Of a DNA stretch of 33,013 nucleotides, positions 24,162 through 31,863 are shown piece after piece; position 1 is the stretch's first letter; each line of letters opens with the position of its first letter. Below the pieces are notes generated by a model, which worked only from the letters and a program-made list of their open reading frames with translations, had not been told where the DNA came from and ran no database searches. This DNA comes from a virus: IMG/VR virus record IMGVR_UViG_3300022220_000014, positions 1 through 33,013 of that record, one strand, 5' to 3'. Both the position numbers and the translations under genes were made by a program.

Positions 24162-24619
24162 CCCAATTAACCGACCACTTTTCCGACGCCGAGCTCCAAT
24201 GTTCCGACGAATGCGGATTCGGATCGGCCCCCGATCATTACGCGAACGGATTCCTCGATTTCCTCGAAATCCTCCGCCTGATTTTCGGCCGGCCAATACA
24301 CCCCACCTCCGGCGCCCGTTGTCCCGCCCATAACCGCGCCGTCGGAGGCGTTAACCTTTCCGCCCATACCCGCGCCGCGGCCGGGGATCTCGCCGCCTCG
24401 AACGGATACGATCGATACGGCCTCCTCGTCGCCTCAGTCCTCGCCCAATGCGTTATCCGGGGATGGATGGAGCTCGACCAGGCGATCGCGATCGCCGCGG
24501 ACCTCGCCGCCCACGGAGGCGGATTCGGAATCGCGAAAACTTTCGTCCACGTCGATACCGACGTCCACCTCCCCCGCCCGTCGGCATGGGGTTACAAACC
24601 GAACACGAGTAACACGTAA
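24158..24619 (+). CDS. Endolysin-like peptidase, M15 family
   Basis: A 153-aa protein with the short M15A-type D,D-peptidase layout: SGARCPAHNRAVGG (residues 51-64), the zinc-binding motif SAHTRAAAGDL with His70 and Asp77, and the third ligand in FVHVDTDVHLP with His131. These enzymes cut peptidoglycan crosslinks; here it is the likely endolysin (a virion-associated role cannot be excluded). No signal peptide or membrane segment is seen, so export would depend on a holin. Start is GTG 24158 (GTGA overlap) with GGAGG upstream. Confidence 0.86.
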   Translation: MTQLTDHFSDAELQCSDECGFGSAPDHYANGFLDFLEILRLIFGRPIHPTSGARCPAHNRAVGGVNLSAHTRAAAGDLAASNGYDRYGLLVASVLAQCVIRGWMELDQAIAIAADLAAHGGGFGIAKTFVHVDTDVHLPRPSAWGYKPNTSNT

Positions 24620-24631
24620 AAAGGGGATCGA

Positions 24632-26164
24632 ATGGCGACCGTAACCCTCGGGAACACTCCAACCACGATCGACGACGCCGAATCGAGTACCGGCTGGACG
24701 CTGCTCACGACGCTCGACACCGATCTGGTCAAAGAGAACGCCAACTCAGTGTCGGGCATCATGCGGACTGCCTTGGCGATGGGCTATTACGACATCATCA
24801 CTGACGGTGGGTCCGCAATCAACCTCTCCGGACAACACGTTCGCGTTTGGATTAACTTCTCGACCGTAGCGTTTCTCGATATCGAGGCTAACGGCGGGAT
24901 GGAATTTTATATGTACGATGGATCGACGACGGAATATTTCGTCGCGTTTGGAATCGATACCTATTCCGGCGGATGGAAAAATTTCGTAGTCGATGCAGAC
25001 TTATTTACGACTCTAACCCTTTCCTCGATCCAACGATGGGGATTTCGATTTAATCGAACCGCAGCACCGGCGAACAAAATTAACACTTGGGTCGATTACA
25101 TCAGATACGGAGACGGGTATTACGCGACGGGCGGGACGAGCGGGGACGAGATAAACCTATCCCTGATTTTCGCGAGTGATTTCGCGGCCGGATACGGGAT
25201 TCTCGATCTCGTCGAGGGAGTTTATTTCGCATACGGCGAGCTCCAATTCGGGAACGGATCGACCGTTACGTGGTTCGAAATGTTAGGCGAGGTTTTAATT
25301 TTTACAAACCAACCCGTCGCGGCCGGCCTTTATACGATTCGAGGCGAGGGGACCGGCGCCCGAGTCGTTATCGCCGACTCCGTTATCCAATCGTCTGGAA
25401 CGACCGACGCGACCCGCTTTATCCTCGATATGGACGACGCGGACCTCGTTTCGTTTTCGATGACTGGATCTTTTCTCAAACGAAGCGGAGAATGTAGATT
25501 TAAGGCGGGACAGACAGTTACCGGAAACACTTTTAACGACTGCGGACAGATAACCGCCGGAGGCGCCGATCTCTCCGGATCCGTCGTTTCCGGATACGAG
25601 GGGACCGCCAACACCTCCGCGCTGATCTATAACGTCGCGGCCGATCCCGACGGCGAGCTCGACAATATGGCGTTTGTGATGGGAACAGCAGAAACCCACG
25701 CGATCGAATTCGGGACGTCCTCGCCCCTATCGATGACCCTCCGCGGGATCGACTTTTCGGGATACGATTCCGCCACGATTAACCAAAACGATTCGCCGAT
25801 CCACGTTAAACGGACCTCGGGGACCGTCGAAATCGCGTTGATCGACTGTACCGGATTAACGTCCACCGGATACCGAACCGACGGCGCCACCGTCGTTATT
25901 ACCGCCTCGAAATCCGCGACTTTTACGCCCCTCGAAAACGGATCGGCGTTTACGATTACCAAGGACTCGGATAATTCAGTTTTAAAGGACGTCGCCTCAG
26001 TTACAGGAGGGGAGGTCGTTTATTCTTACGACGGATCGATCGACGGAACCGCGACGACCGTCCATATCATTATCGCGGGAAAGGAACCGATCGATTTTCC
26101 ATGGACTATCGCCGAGGGGACGGTCCCCATTTCGCAAATAACCGACCGGGTTTACAGCACCTAA
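24632..26164 (+). CDS. Tail fibre-like protein with recombinant N-terminal segment (510 aa)
   Basis: A 510-aa beta-rich protein in the fibre module. Residues 1-165 include SGQHVRVWINFSTVAFLDIEANGG and a jelly-roll-like block, followed from about 195 by repeated strand-turn units (GVYFAYGELQFGNGSTVTWFEM, VVIADSVIQSSGTTD, GQTVTGNTFNDCGQI) that look like a beta-helix as in tailspikes. No catalytic residues are recognised. The 24690-24840 segment has codon use unlike its surroundings (CTG, GTG, GGC, ACT), pointing to recent recombination in the N-terminal region. GGGG lies upstream of ATG 24632; the next gene has its own AGGAGG. A receptor-binding role is inferred. Confidence 0.75.
   Translation: MATVTLGNTPTTIDDAESSTGWTLLTTLDTDLVKENANSVSGIMRTALAMGYYDIITDGGSAINLSGQHVRVWINFSTVAFLDIEANGGMEFYMYDGSTTEYFVAFGIDTYSGGWKNFVVDADLFTTLTLSSIQRWGFRFNRTAAPANKINTWVDYIRYGDGYYATGGTSGDEINLSLIFASDFAAGYGILDLVEGVYFAYGELQFGNGSTVTWFEMLGEVLIFTNQPVAAGLYTIRGEGTGARVVIADSVIQSSGTTDATRFILDMDDADLVSFSMTGSFLKRSGECRFKAGQTVTGNTFNDCGQITAGGADLSGSVVSGYEGTANTSALIYNVAADPDGELDNMAFVMGTAETHAIEFGTSSPLSMTLRGIDFSGYDSATINQNDSPIHVKRTSGTVEIALIDCTGLTSTGYRTDGATVVITASKSATFTPLENGSAFTITKDSDNSVLKDVASVTGGEVVYSYDGSIDGTATTVHIIIAGKEPIDFPWTIAEGTVPISQITDRVYST
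24690..24840 (+). other. Composition break within the tail fibre gene
   Basis: The segment has three CTG codons and a GTG, which are otherwise rare, plus ACT, GGC, GGT and GCA codons. In 24721-24780 the counts are about 5 TG, 5 CA and 5 CG, while a sampled native stretch, 12421-12480, has 1 TG, 1 CA and 11 CG. It is in frame in the fibre gene. The right edge is gradual. It looks like a recently acquired piece. Confidence 0.6.
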
Positions 26165-26177
26165 ACAGGAGGATTCG

Positions 26178-27767
26178 ATGGCAAAACTGACCGACCCTGA
26201 TTCACTAAATTTCGGAACCGAAATCGTAATCGATACGACCGGCCCGAAAACGGTCCAGCTTATCGCGACGGGAAACCTTTCCGACGCCTCCCCCTCCGCG
26301 ACGAGCGGAGTAACCGGCCAGGCCGTTTATTCGAAACTCGTGGACGGATGGGAATCGACCCTCGCCTATCGCCGGCATTCGTTCCCGTTAAAAGCCTATG
26401 GCAAACAGGAAGGCGAATTTATTAACTCGTGGGGACCGGATGACGAGGCGACCCGAAACCTCCTCCGCGATTTTGGCTGGATCGAAACCGACGGCCGAAA
26501 AGAAACTTGTATTTTGACCCTCGGGGATTTTCCAGCCGATACGGACCAAGCGTATTTCGCATCCGTCGCCGGCGAGGACGCGACCGTTATCGATTTCGAC
26601 AAAACCGGCGAGGTAAACGAACGGGTTACGATTATCGGGACCGGCGGGACTCCGGATACAACGGATTATCGAGCCGTTTACTACAGAACGCGACCGAATT
26701 TTTACGACTTTTACGACGTCGTCGCCGGCCTCCAACTTTCGGAGCTCGCCCCGATCCGTTATTCGATCCCGTTGTCCTCCCTCGTCGATCCGAATATCGT
26801 TGAATCCGACGCCACGATCGACGGCGCGACGGAGCCGTGGCAATCGATGAGCCTCGATTACCTCACCGGCGCCTATGGTTACGCCGGCGCCGCCGGAGGC
26901 GCCGAAACGTGGGTAATATCGCAGGTTTACGTCGCCGGCGACGCGATCGCCAATTCGTCGGGACGATATTTCCGCGTTACCGTCGGAGGAACCTCCGCGG
27001 GGAACGATTCCGATCTCGCCGGCGGATCCGATACCGGCGTTTCGTATGAAGTCCACCCCGGCGAGCGAGCGATCGGAGCGACTTACTACCTATTTTCGAG
27101 GGTTATCGCCGGCGCCTCCTGCACTCTCGCCGAGGGTTATCAATGGGGCGCCCGACAGGAACGGCAGACGACCGATATAAACGGCGACGCGAACGGCGAC
27201 GGATACGGAACCGTTTACGGACAACTCGCGAAGCACCTATTCCAAGACAAAGGCGCCGGATTCGACGGAACAATCCTCAAACTCGCCGAAGGCGTTATGT
27301 TGGACTCCCCCGCCGCGGCCGAGGCGAATAACGTCCTATTCTTCCCCCACTCCCTCGACGGCGTTTACCCGAACTCGAATCAAGGCGTCCAATATCCGTT
27401 TACCGTGAACATCGAAGTTATTATGACCTCGAACCTCGTCGGAGGACGCCTAACGGCCTTTTTCGAGAACGACGACGCCGGCGATGATAACGGATATGAT
27501 TTCGACACCGACGACGCGATCGTCGTCCAGGAGGACGACTCGACCCCGATCGATAAAGTAATCGCCTCCGCGACCGAAAACTTTACGTATGATTACGACG
27601 TGAACGTCCAGCGAGGAACCGGATCGAACGGGACGCCGGCCCCGCTAAAAGTCGTCGCCTTGTTCGCGGGATCCGCGGAATGGGTCGTCGCCGACGCGAC
27701 GATAACCCGGATCGATAACGTCCAAGTCCGGATTAACGCGATCGATGATAGGAATTACGCAACCTAG
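26178..27767 (+). CDS. Tail fibre/receptor-binding module protein with DGWEST motif (529 aa)
   Basis: A 529-aa protein. Near residues 51-71 it carries YSKLVDGWESTLAYRRHSFP, matched in the 28128 gene by WSDLLDDWESTLALRRFTFP, which shows that the two share a module. The rest is beta-rich, with acidic, calcium-loop-like DINGDANGDGYG (about 332-343) and DDAGDDNGYDFDTDD regions. No enzyme motif was found. AGGAGG lies upstream of ATG 26178. Placement in the fibre module suggests a fibre or fibre-attached role; not established. Confidence 0.74.
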   Translation: MAKLTDPDSLNFGTEIVIDTTGPKTVQLIATGNLSDASPSATSGVTGQAVYSKLVDGWESTLAYRRHSFPLKAYGKQEGEFINSWGPDDEATRNLLRDFGWIETDGRKETCILTLGDFPADTDQAYFASVAGEDATVIDFDKTGEVNERVTIIGTGGTPDTTDYRAVYYRTRPNFYDFYDVVAGLQLSELAPIRYSIPLSSLVDPNIVESDATIDGATEPWQSMSLDYLTGAYGYAGAAGGAETWVISQVYVAGDAIANSSGRYFRVTVGGTSAGNDSDLAGGSDTGVSYEVHPGERAIGATYYLFSRVIAGASCTLAEGYQWGARQERQTTDINGDANGDGYGTVYGQLAKHLFQDKGAGFDGTILKLAEGVMLDSPAAAEANNVLFFPHSLDGVYPNSNQGVQYPFTVNIEVIMTSNLVGGRLTAFFENDDAGDDNGYDFDTDDAIVVQEDDSTPIDKVIASATENFTYDYDVNVQRGTGSNGTPAPLKVVALFAGSAEWVVADATITRIDNVQVRINAIDDRNYAT

Positions 27768-27779
27768 AAAGGGGAACCG

Positions 27780-28124
27780 ATGCCCGAGATTATGGACGAC
27801 TCGATCGAGGTATGGGATCCCGAGGCCGGATCCTCCGACCCAAAAACTCGCCGGCAATGGCGGACGAATCGAAACGCCGCCTATCGACTCGGATACAAGG
27901 ATCGCGCCGGCGAACCTCACCCCGCGTCGAAAAACAAGGAACCGAAATCGGCCGAAAAAAAACTCCTCGCGAAAGCCGAACCGCCTCGCGGGATGGATTG
28001 GAACGATTTCGGGAGTCTATGGGATTTCCACCCGGAACACCCGTTTACGCCAGTCCTCCGCCGGCGATCCGTAACGGACCAATTCGAGGCCGCGATCGAG
28101 GCGGAAAACTCCGCGAAAGGTTAA
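27780..28124 (+). CDS. Unrecognised small polar protein (114 aa)
   Basis: A 114-aa protein with a basic, Lys-rich middle (ASKNKEPKSAEKKLLAKAE) between a polar N terminus (MPEIMDDSIEVWDPEAGSSD) and an aromatic C terminus (GMDWNDFGSLWDFHPEHPF). There is no signal peptide or membrane segment. It lies between two genes that share the WESTLA module, so it may be an accessory or chaperone for fibre assembly. AAAGGGG precedes the ATG and 3 nt separate it from the next gene. No family is recognised. Confidence 0.65.
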   Translation: MPEIMDDSIEVWDPEAGSSDPKTRRQWRTNRNAAYRLGYKDRAGEPHPASKNKEPKSAEKKLLAKAEPPRGMDWNDFGSLWDFHPEHPFTPVLRRRSVTDQFEAAIEAENSAKG

Positions 28125-28127
28125 CGG

Positions 28128-28634
28128 ATGGGCGTTAAACTTTACGCCAACCCGACGACGAAAACGCTAATCGTAACCCTCGCCCCGGATGGGAACGATA
28201 AAGTTAACGTGAACGTCCAACGGGATATTTGGTCCGACCTTTTGGACGATTGGGAATCGACACTCGCCCTCCGGCGATTTACGTTTCCAGTTATCGCGAT
28301 CGGCGGACAAACCGTTTCGACCGGGAAACTCGGGACGAGTTACGTCCTCCGCGACCCGTGGCGGATCGCGCCTTACGAGGCCGACCACGAATTTACAATC
28401 GACGGGAACCTATCGACGGAGCTCGAAACCGCGATCCTCGTCCTCCCGACCGTCGGCGCCTATACCGTTTCCGCGCCTCAAAAGGTTTCGACCCTCGTCG
28501 AAGTCGTCGAAACTGGCACCTCGGGATTGACGCCGGAGGAATCGACGAAACTCGATAACCTCGACGTCGCGGTTTCGACCAGGGGAACCGACGCCGGGAC
28601 CGCCGACGCCGTTTGGGATAAAACCCTCCCATGA
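28128..28634 (+). CDS. Fibre-module protein with WESTLA and LTPEESTKLD motifs (168 aa)
   Basis: A 168-aa protein. Residues 35-54 (WSDLLDDWESTLALRRFTFP) match the module in the 26178 gene. The C terminus contains LTPEESTKLDNLD and ends in DAVWDKTLP, the pattern in many phage fibre proteins of 'LT.EE...LDnLD..vS.r....adaVW'. Such regions normally continue into a longer sequence; here the frame stops and the next gene starts inside the last codons (CCC ATG A), so the two may be a split of one ancestral protein. AAAGG precedes ATG 28128. Confidence 0.75.
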   Translation: MGVKLYANPTTKTLIVTLAPDGNDKVNVNVQRDIWSDLLDDWESTLALRRFTFPVIAIGGQTVSTGKLGTSYVLRDPWRIAPYEADHEFTIDGNLSTELETAILVLPTVGAYTVSAPQKVSTLVEVVETGTSGLTPEESTKLDNLDVAVSTRGTDAGTADAVWDKTLP

Positions 28635-28876
28635 CAACCGGGGAAAAACTCGTCGAGCTTTCGAGCCTATCCACCGGGACCGCCCTCCAACACCTCCTCG
28701 CGATAACGACCGGAGGAGGAGGAGGCCCCGGCGAAACTGTTTATATCGACCACGTCCTCGGGACCGTCGCCGAGCTCGTCGCCGGCGCCGTCGCCGACGA
28801 TACGATCCACGCGAGAATTCACGACGACCAGGCCGCCGAGCTCGACGGCGATATCGAGGGAAAGGTTTACCAATGA
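28631..28876 (+). CDS. Short fibre-module protein with polyglycine linker (81 aa)
   Basis: An 81-aa protein starting at a 4-nt ATGA overlap. It has a helical N terminus (EKLVELSSLSTGTALQHLLAI), a GGGGGP flexible stretch (29-34) and a small acidic end. It follows a truncated-looking fibre-like protein and precedes a BppU-like one, and may be a fragment in a modular fibre locus. Its last codons overlap the next ATG by 4 nt. No function is assigned. Confidence 0.6.
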   Translation: MTTGEKLVELSSLSTGTALQHLLAITTGGGGGPGETVYIDHVLGTVAELVAGAVADDTIHARIHDDQAAELDGDIEGKVYQ

Positions 28877-29895
28877 TCGACACCCAACCGATTACCAGGC
28901 GCCGAGGCGACACCTATCGGATCCGAATAGGATTCACGCAGGACGACGGGACGCCCCTCCCACTCGACGGAACGTTTCGCCTCGTCGTAACGGAACAGTC
29001 GGCGCCGTCGGCCCTCGATCCGGCCGTTATGGAGCTCGACGGCGCGATCGTCGGCGACCCCCTGGACGGGATCGTCGATTTCCAACAGACCCTCGCCGAC
29101 GCCGATAACGTCGGGGACTTTTTTTTCGAAGTCGAAAACACGACCGCGGCCGGCGATATTCGAACGATCCTCGAAGGACCGTTTACGATGGTTCAGGACC
29201 GAGCGAAAAACGAATTCGACGAAACTTTCGTCCTCGATTCATTCGGACCAGACGGAACAAAATTACTCCTTGACGGGAACGATACAGTTTTCGTGACCTC
29301 ATATTGGAACGCCCCAGGCGATTTCAGCTTGGAGGCGGGAACCAGGGACACGAGGAGGACGGTCCGTTTTATTTCCGAAGTCGGGAGCAATTATTCGCCG
29401 GGTTATATCGAGTTAACGGGAACCGCCTCGCCCGTCCGTATCCTCCGCCCGTGGCTCGAAAATATCGAGGTTACGGCCCTCGCTTATGTCGATAATGCGG
29501 GGATTACCGCCGGGATCCATTCGATCGACGGATACGGATTTTTCGATGCTACGGTCCGCCACGATCCAATCGAGGGAACCCGCGCCTCGCTCCTCGATTA
29601 TGAAGTCGTTCCCGGACCCGCCCAAATTTGGGAGGCGCCCGACGGCGCATGGAACGCCGCCGGCGTCCCCGGATGGTTTTATGTGAAACTCCTACTCGAA
29701 AAGGATTTCGCCGACCTTAAGGCGAAATACTGGAAACTCGGAGACGATGAGCCGGCCGCTTGGGATGTCTCGGTCGTTCCAACTTACAAACCGCGAATCG
29801 GCGTAAAACTCCACTTCCTCGCGAATTATTGGGCAACTTACGCCGGAACCGAAATCGCCGACGTCGCCGAATACCGCGTCCACATTTGGAAATAA
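28873..29895 (+). CDS. BppU-like N-terminal domain plus LamG-like domain protein (340 aa)
   Basis: A 340-aa protein with two recognisable parts. Residues 1-110 (RRGDTYRIRIGFTQDDGTPLPLDGTFRLVV) match the BppU-type N-terminal Ig-like domain used to anchor phage receptor-binding complexes. Residues about 120-340 resemble a LamG/ConA-like sandwich, with GWFYVKLLLE then LKAKYWKLGDDEPAAW (about 266-300), the same pattern as in the 17445 gene. The C terminus runs on to YRVHIWK. A glycan-binding adhesin attached to the tail tip is a reasonable inference. It begins by ATGA overlap. Confidence 0.72.
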   Translation: MIDTQPITRRRGDTYRIRIGFTQDDGTPLPLDGTFRLVVTEQSAPSALDPAVMELDGAIVGDPLDGIVDFQQTLADADNVGDFFFEVENTTAAGDIRTILEGPFTMVQDRAKNEFDETFVLDSFGPDGTKLLLDGNDTVFVTSYWNAPGDFSLEAGTRDTRRTVRFISEVGSNYSPGYIELTGTASPVRILRPWLENIEVTALAYVDNAGITAGIHSIDGYGFFDATVRHDPIEGTRASLLDYEVVPGPAQIWEAPDGAWNAAGVPGWFYVKLLLEKDFADLKAKYWKLGDDEPAAWDVSVVPTYKPRIGVKLHFLANYWATYAGTEIADVAEYRVHIWK

Positions 29896-29897
29896 TT

Positions 29898-30182
29898 ATG
29901 GACCCGAACCGAACCGGCCCGATCGAACGAGCGACCGACGGCCGGGACTCCTCGCGGAAATGGCGCCTCGCGATTTTCGGGATCCTCCTCTATACCTTTA
30001 TCCACCTCGTTAACGCCGGCGGGATCCTCCTCGCCGCGCATAACAAATGGGTTATGGCCGACGGAGTCGTTTCCCTGTGGACGCATTCCGTAACCGTTTG
30101 GTCCGGAGGCGTCGTGTTTTTCGCGGGACTTTATAAGGCCGCGAACGTCCTCCAAAAATTCAGCCCCAACGGAGGCAAATAA
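29898..30182 (+). CDS. Putative holin (two-TM small membrane protein)
   Basis: A 94-aa protein with two hydrophobic segments at about residues 22-47 and 57-84, charged N and C termini, and a position directly before the Rz/Rz1-like genes. That fits a class II holin-like protein that permeabilises the inner membrane to release the endolysin, though no holin family signature was recognised. ATG 29898 is used; an in-frame extension to 29760 is rejected as it overlaps the preceding gene. No good ribosome binding site is visible upstream (only GGAAA), which might be deliberately weak. Confidence 0.6.
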   Translation: MDPNRTGPIERATDGRDSSRKWRLAIFGILLYTFIHLVNAGGILLAAHNKWVMADGVVSLWTHSVTVWSGGVVFFAGLYKAANVLQKFSPNGGK

Positions 30183-30635
30183 ATGCCGATTCCAGTCGCA
30201 ACCCTCGCCGCCCTACCCTGGAAACAAATCGGGATCGGCGTCGCCGGAGCCCTCGTCCTCGCGGTTCTAGCGGCCCCCTGGATCCTATGGAGAGGCGCCG
30301 TAAAGGATCGGGACGTCGCCCGCGCCGAGCTCGTCGTCGTCGAGACGGAACGCGATACGGCGATCGCCTCCGCCCTCCGCGCCGGCGAGAACCGGGAACG
30401 GATCGAGCTCGCCCTCGAATCGATCGGATCCGCGACCGAGGCCCTCGCCACAAACTCGGCCGAGGCCGTCGCCCTCGCCGGCCGAACCGGGATCCGCGCC
30501 CGCGAGCTCGCCTCGGCCCATTCCGAAATCGCCGAGCTCCGAACCGCCGCGGCCGAGCTCCGAGCCCGAACCCAAAACCTCGATTATTGCGAAACCCTCG
30601 AAATCGTAATCCGCGACCTCGCCGGAGGCCCGTAA
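30183..30635 (+). CDS. Inner-membrane spanin, Rz-like
   Basis: A 150-aa protein with an N-terminal membrane segment (about residues 15-36, QIGIGVAGALVLAVLAAPWI) and a long periplasmic charged helix from about 40 to 140 with coiled-coil heptads (ERDTAIASALRAGENRERIE, then ARELASAHSEIAELRTAAAE). It contains one Cys near the end. This is the Rz plan: with the adjacent lipoprotein it would bridge inner and outer membranes and fuse them after peptidoglycan is cut. GGAGG lies 7 nt before ATG 30183, which is adjacent to the preceding stop. Confidence 0.82.
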   Translation: MPIPVATLAALPWKQIGIGVAGALVLAVLAAPWILWRGAVKDRDVARAELVVVETERDTAIASALRAGENRERIELALESIGSATEALATNSAEAVALAGRTGIRARELASAHSEIAELRTAAAELRARTQNLDYCETLEIVIRDLAGGP

Positions 30636-30636
30636 A

Positions 30637-30999
30637 ATGCGACGCCAAATAATTATTTTCCTCCTCGCCGGCGTCCTCGCCGGATGCCAGTCCACGCGAC
30701 CCGCGCCTCCATGCGAGCCGGAGATCGTCCCGAAACCCTATCCCGTCCCGTTTTTCGTCGGCGTTATGATTCCGCCACTCCCGCCGATGGAGCTCCCCGC
30801 CTATCCGACCCCGCCACCCGCCGGCGCCTCCGAGGAGGATTACAAGGATTTCGCGCACCGGACCGGAGAGGTAACGAAGGAACGAGCCGCGAGGCGAAAC
30901 GCTCGAATCCTCGCCCTCGAATTACAGATAAACGCGAATAACGATTTCGCCGCGAAACACCCGGCGCCGGAGGCGTCCCCAACACCCCCTCCCGAATGA
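30637..30999 (+). CDS. Outer-membrane spanin, Rz1-like lipoprotein
   Basis: A 120-aa lipoprotein: MRR start, hydrophobic core and LAGC lipobox with Cys17, followed by a Pro-rich stretch (PPCEPEIVPKPYPVP, PPLPPMELPAYPTPPP) and a charged C-terminal helix. Lipid-anchored, Pro-rich o-spanins of this form pair with Rz in Gram-negative phages; here it lies after Rz rather than nested in it. It is longer than typical Rz1, the extra part being the helix at about 72-103. GGAGG precedes ATG 30637. Confidence 0.85.
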   Translation: MRRQIIIFLLAGVLAGCQSTRPAPPCEPEIVPKPYPVPFFVGVMIPPLPPMELPAYPTPPPAGASEEDYKDFAHRTGEVTKERAARRNARILALELQINANNDFAAKHPAPEASPTPPPE

Positions 31000-31127
31000 A
31001 CTACGACAAGCGCCGCGATAGGATCGAGGCCGCGATCGCCGTCCTCGTCGTCGCCCTCGTCCTCGCCGTCGGCGCCGTTTACGTCCTCGGCCGATTCCTC
31101 CTCGACGCCGTTTTTAAGGCGTTTTAA
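30996..31127 (+). CDS. Small single-pass membrane protein (43 aa)
   Basis: A 43-aa ORF starting at an ATGA overlap with the Rz1-like stop. It has a basic N terminus (MNYDKRRDR), one hydrophobic segment at about residues 12-36 (AAIAVLVVALVLAVGAVYV) and ends FKAF. It could be an extra lysis regulator (antiholin-like) or a membrane accessory. Codon use and overlap support it as real. It is the last gene of the rightward late block. Confidence 0.6.
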   Translation: MNYDKRRDRIEAAIAVLVVALVLAVGAVYVLGRFLLDAVFKAF

Positions 31128-31170
31128 CGGCGTCCAGGCGAACCCCGCCCGATCGCCCTCCCTCCCCGCT

Positions 31171-31199
31171 ACGACGCGAGGCGTCCGCCTCGACGTCGT
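31171..31199 (+). terminator. Hairpin in C-rich gap after the late block
   Basis: In the 189-nt gap between the late block and the next gene, ACGACG-CGAGGC (31171-31182) and GCCTCG-A-CGTCGT (31187-31199) form a 12-bp stem with one bulged A and a GTCC loop. No U-run follows. The surrounding sequence is C-rich and G-poor, as in Rho-utilisation regions, so a Rho-dependent or structured end of the late transcript is plausible but unproven. Confidence 0.4.
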
Positions 31200-31267
31200 C
31201 CCCTGCTATGTCCTCGACCGTTATCCCCCCTCCTCGCCCGAGCTCCGGCCCCCTATGTCTTAAATAT

Positions 31268-31297
31268 TTGACATATCGAACCGAATTTGTCTAAAAT
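31268..31297 (+). promoter_or_regulatory. Sigma70-type promoter for the second operon
   Basis: A perfect TTGACA (31268-31273) and TAAAAT (31292-31297) are separated by 18 bp in an A+T-rich island unlike the surrounding G+C-rich sequence. Transcription would start near 31304, only about a dozen bases before AGGAGG (31306-31311) and ATG 31317. It is the clearest promoter in the window and marks the switch from the late block to another operon. No operator pattern was recognised. Confidence 0.75.
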
Positions 31298-31316
31298 AGT
31301 AGACCAGGAGGCCCCC

Positions 31317-31853
31317 ATGGAAAACGCAGCGACAACCAGTAACCCCGAAACAAAAACTTACGAGGACGAGCTCGCGGCCGTCGCCGCGGCCGTCGCCGAA
31401 TTCCCCGCCGAATTCGGCCTCCGCGGATACCCTGGAAAAACCTTTCGAGTTTCCCCGACGGCGTCCTATTACTCCGCCGGATGGGATCATGGCGGAGGGG
31501 ACCGACAGCCGGCCGGCGTCCAGGTTTATACCCAAGTCCAGGCCGACGAAAATTCGCGTTACGGGAACGCCGGCGATTGGCTGGATTTCGCGAAAGGGAC
31601 CGTCGAGGAACTCCGCCGCGAGGTTATCGACTCCCCGCGATATGCAAACCGCCGAAACGAGATCGAGGCCGAGGCCGAAAAGATCGACAAAAAATTCGAG
31701 GAAATCGACGAGGCCCAACACGACCTCGACGAACGCCGGCGGAAACTCGGAGAACGTTACGACACCCTCATCGCGAACGCGACCGACGAGCTCGACAGGG
31801 ACGATTATTACGACATTTTCGGAACCTATCCCGACGAATCCGGGAAAAAATAA
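31317..31853 (+). CDS. Unrecognised acidic helical protein, first gene of second operon (178 aa)
   Basis: A 178-aa protein starting at ATG 31317 with AGGAGG 5 nt upstream. A TTG at 31287 in the same frame is rejected because it lies between the promoter -35 and -10 elements. Residues 1-100 contain a compact domain (LRGYPGKTFRVSPTASYYSAGWD, then VQVYTQVQAD). Residues 115-160 form a charged helical coiled coil (EIEAEAEKIDKKFEEIDEAQ). The end is acidic. No family was recognised. Being promoter-proximal in the separate operon, it is likely an early or middle gene. Confidence 0.72.
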   Translation: MENAATTSNPETKTYEDELAAVAAAVAEFPAEFGLRGYPGKTFRVSPTASYYSAGWDHGGGDRQPAGVQVYTQVQADENSRYGNAGDWLDFAKGTVEELRREVIDSPRYANRRNEIEAEAEKIDKKFEEIDEAQHDLDERRRKLGERYDTLIANATDELDRDDYYDIFGTYPDESGKK

Positions 31854-31863
31854 GGAGGCCGCA

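Noticed and set aside
31287-31316. TTG start at 31287 for the first gene of the second operon
   Set aside because: It lies upstream of the expected transcription start, within the promoter; ATG 31317 has an ideal ribosome binding site.
31128-31316. tRNA or other structured RNA gene in the gap
   Set aside because: Only one hairpin and the promoter are visible; no cloverleaf or T-loop consensus.
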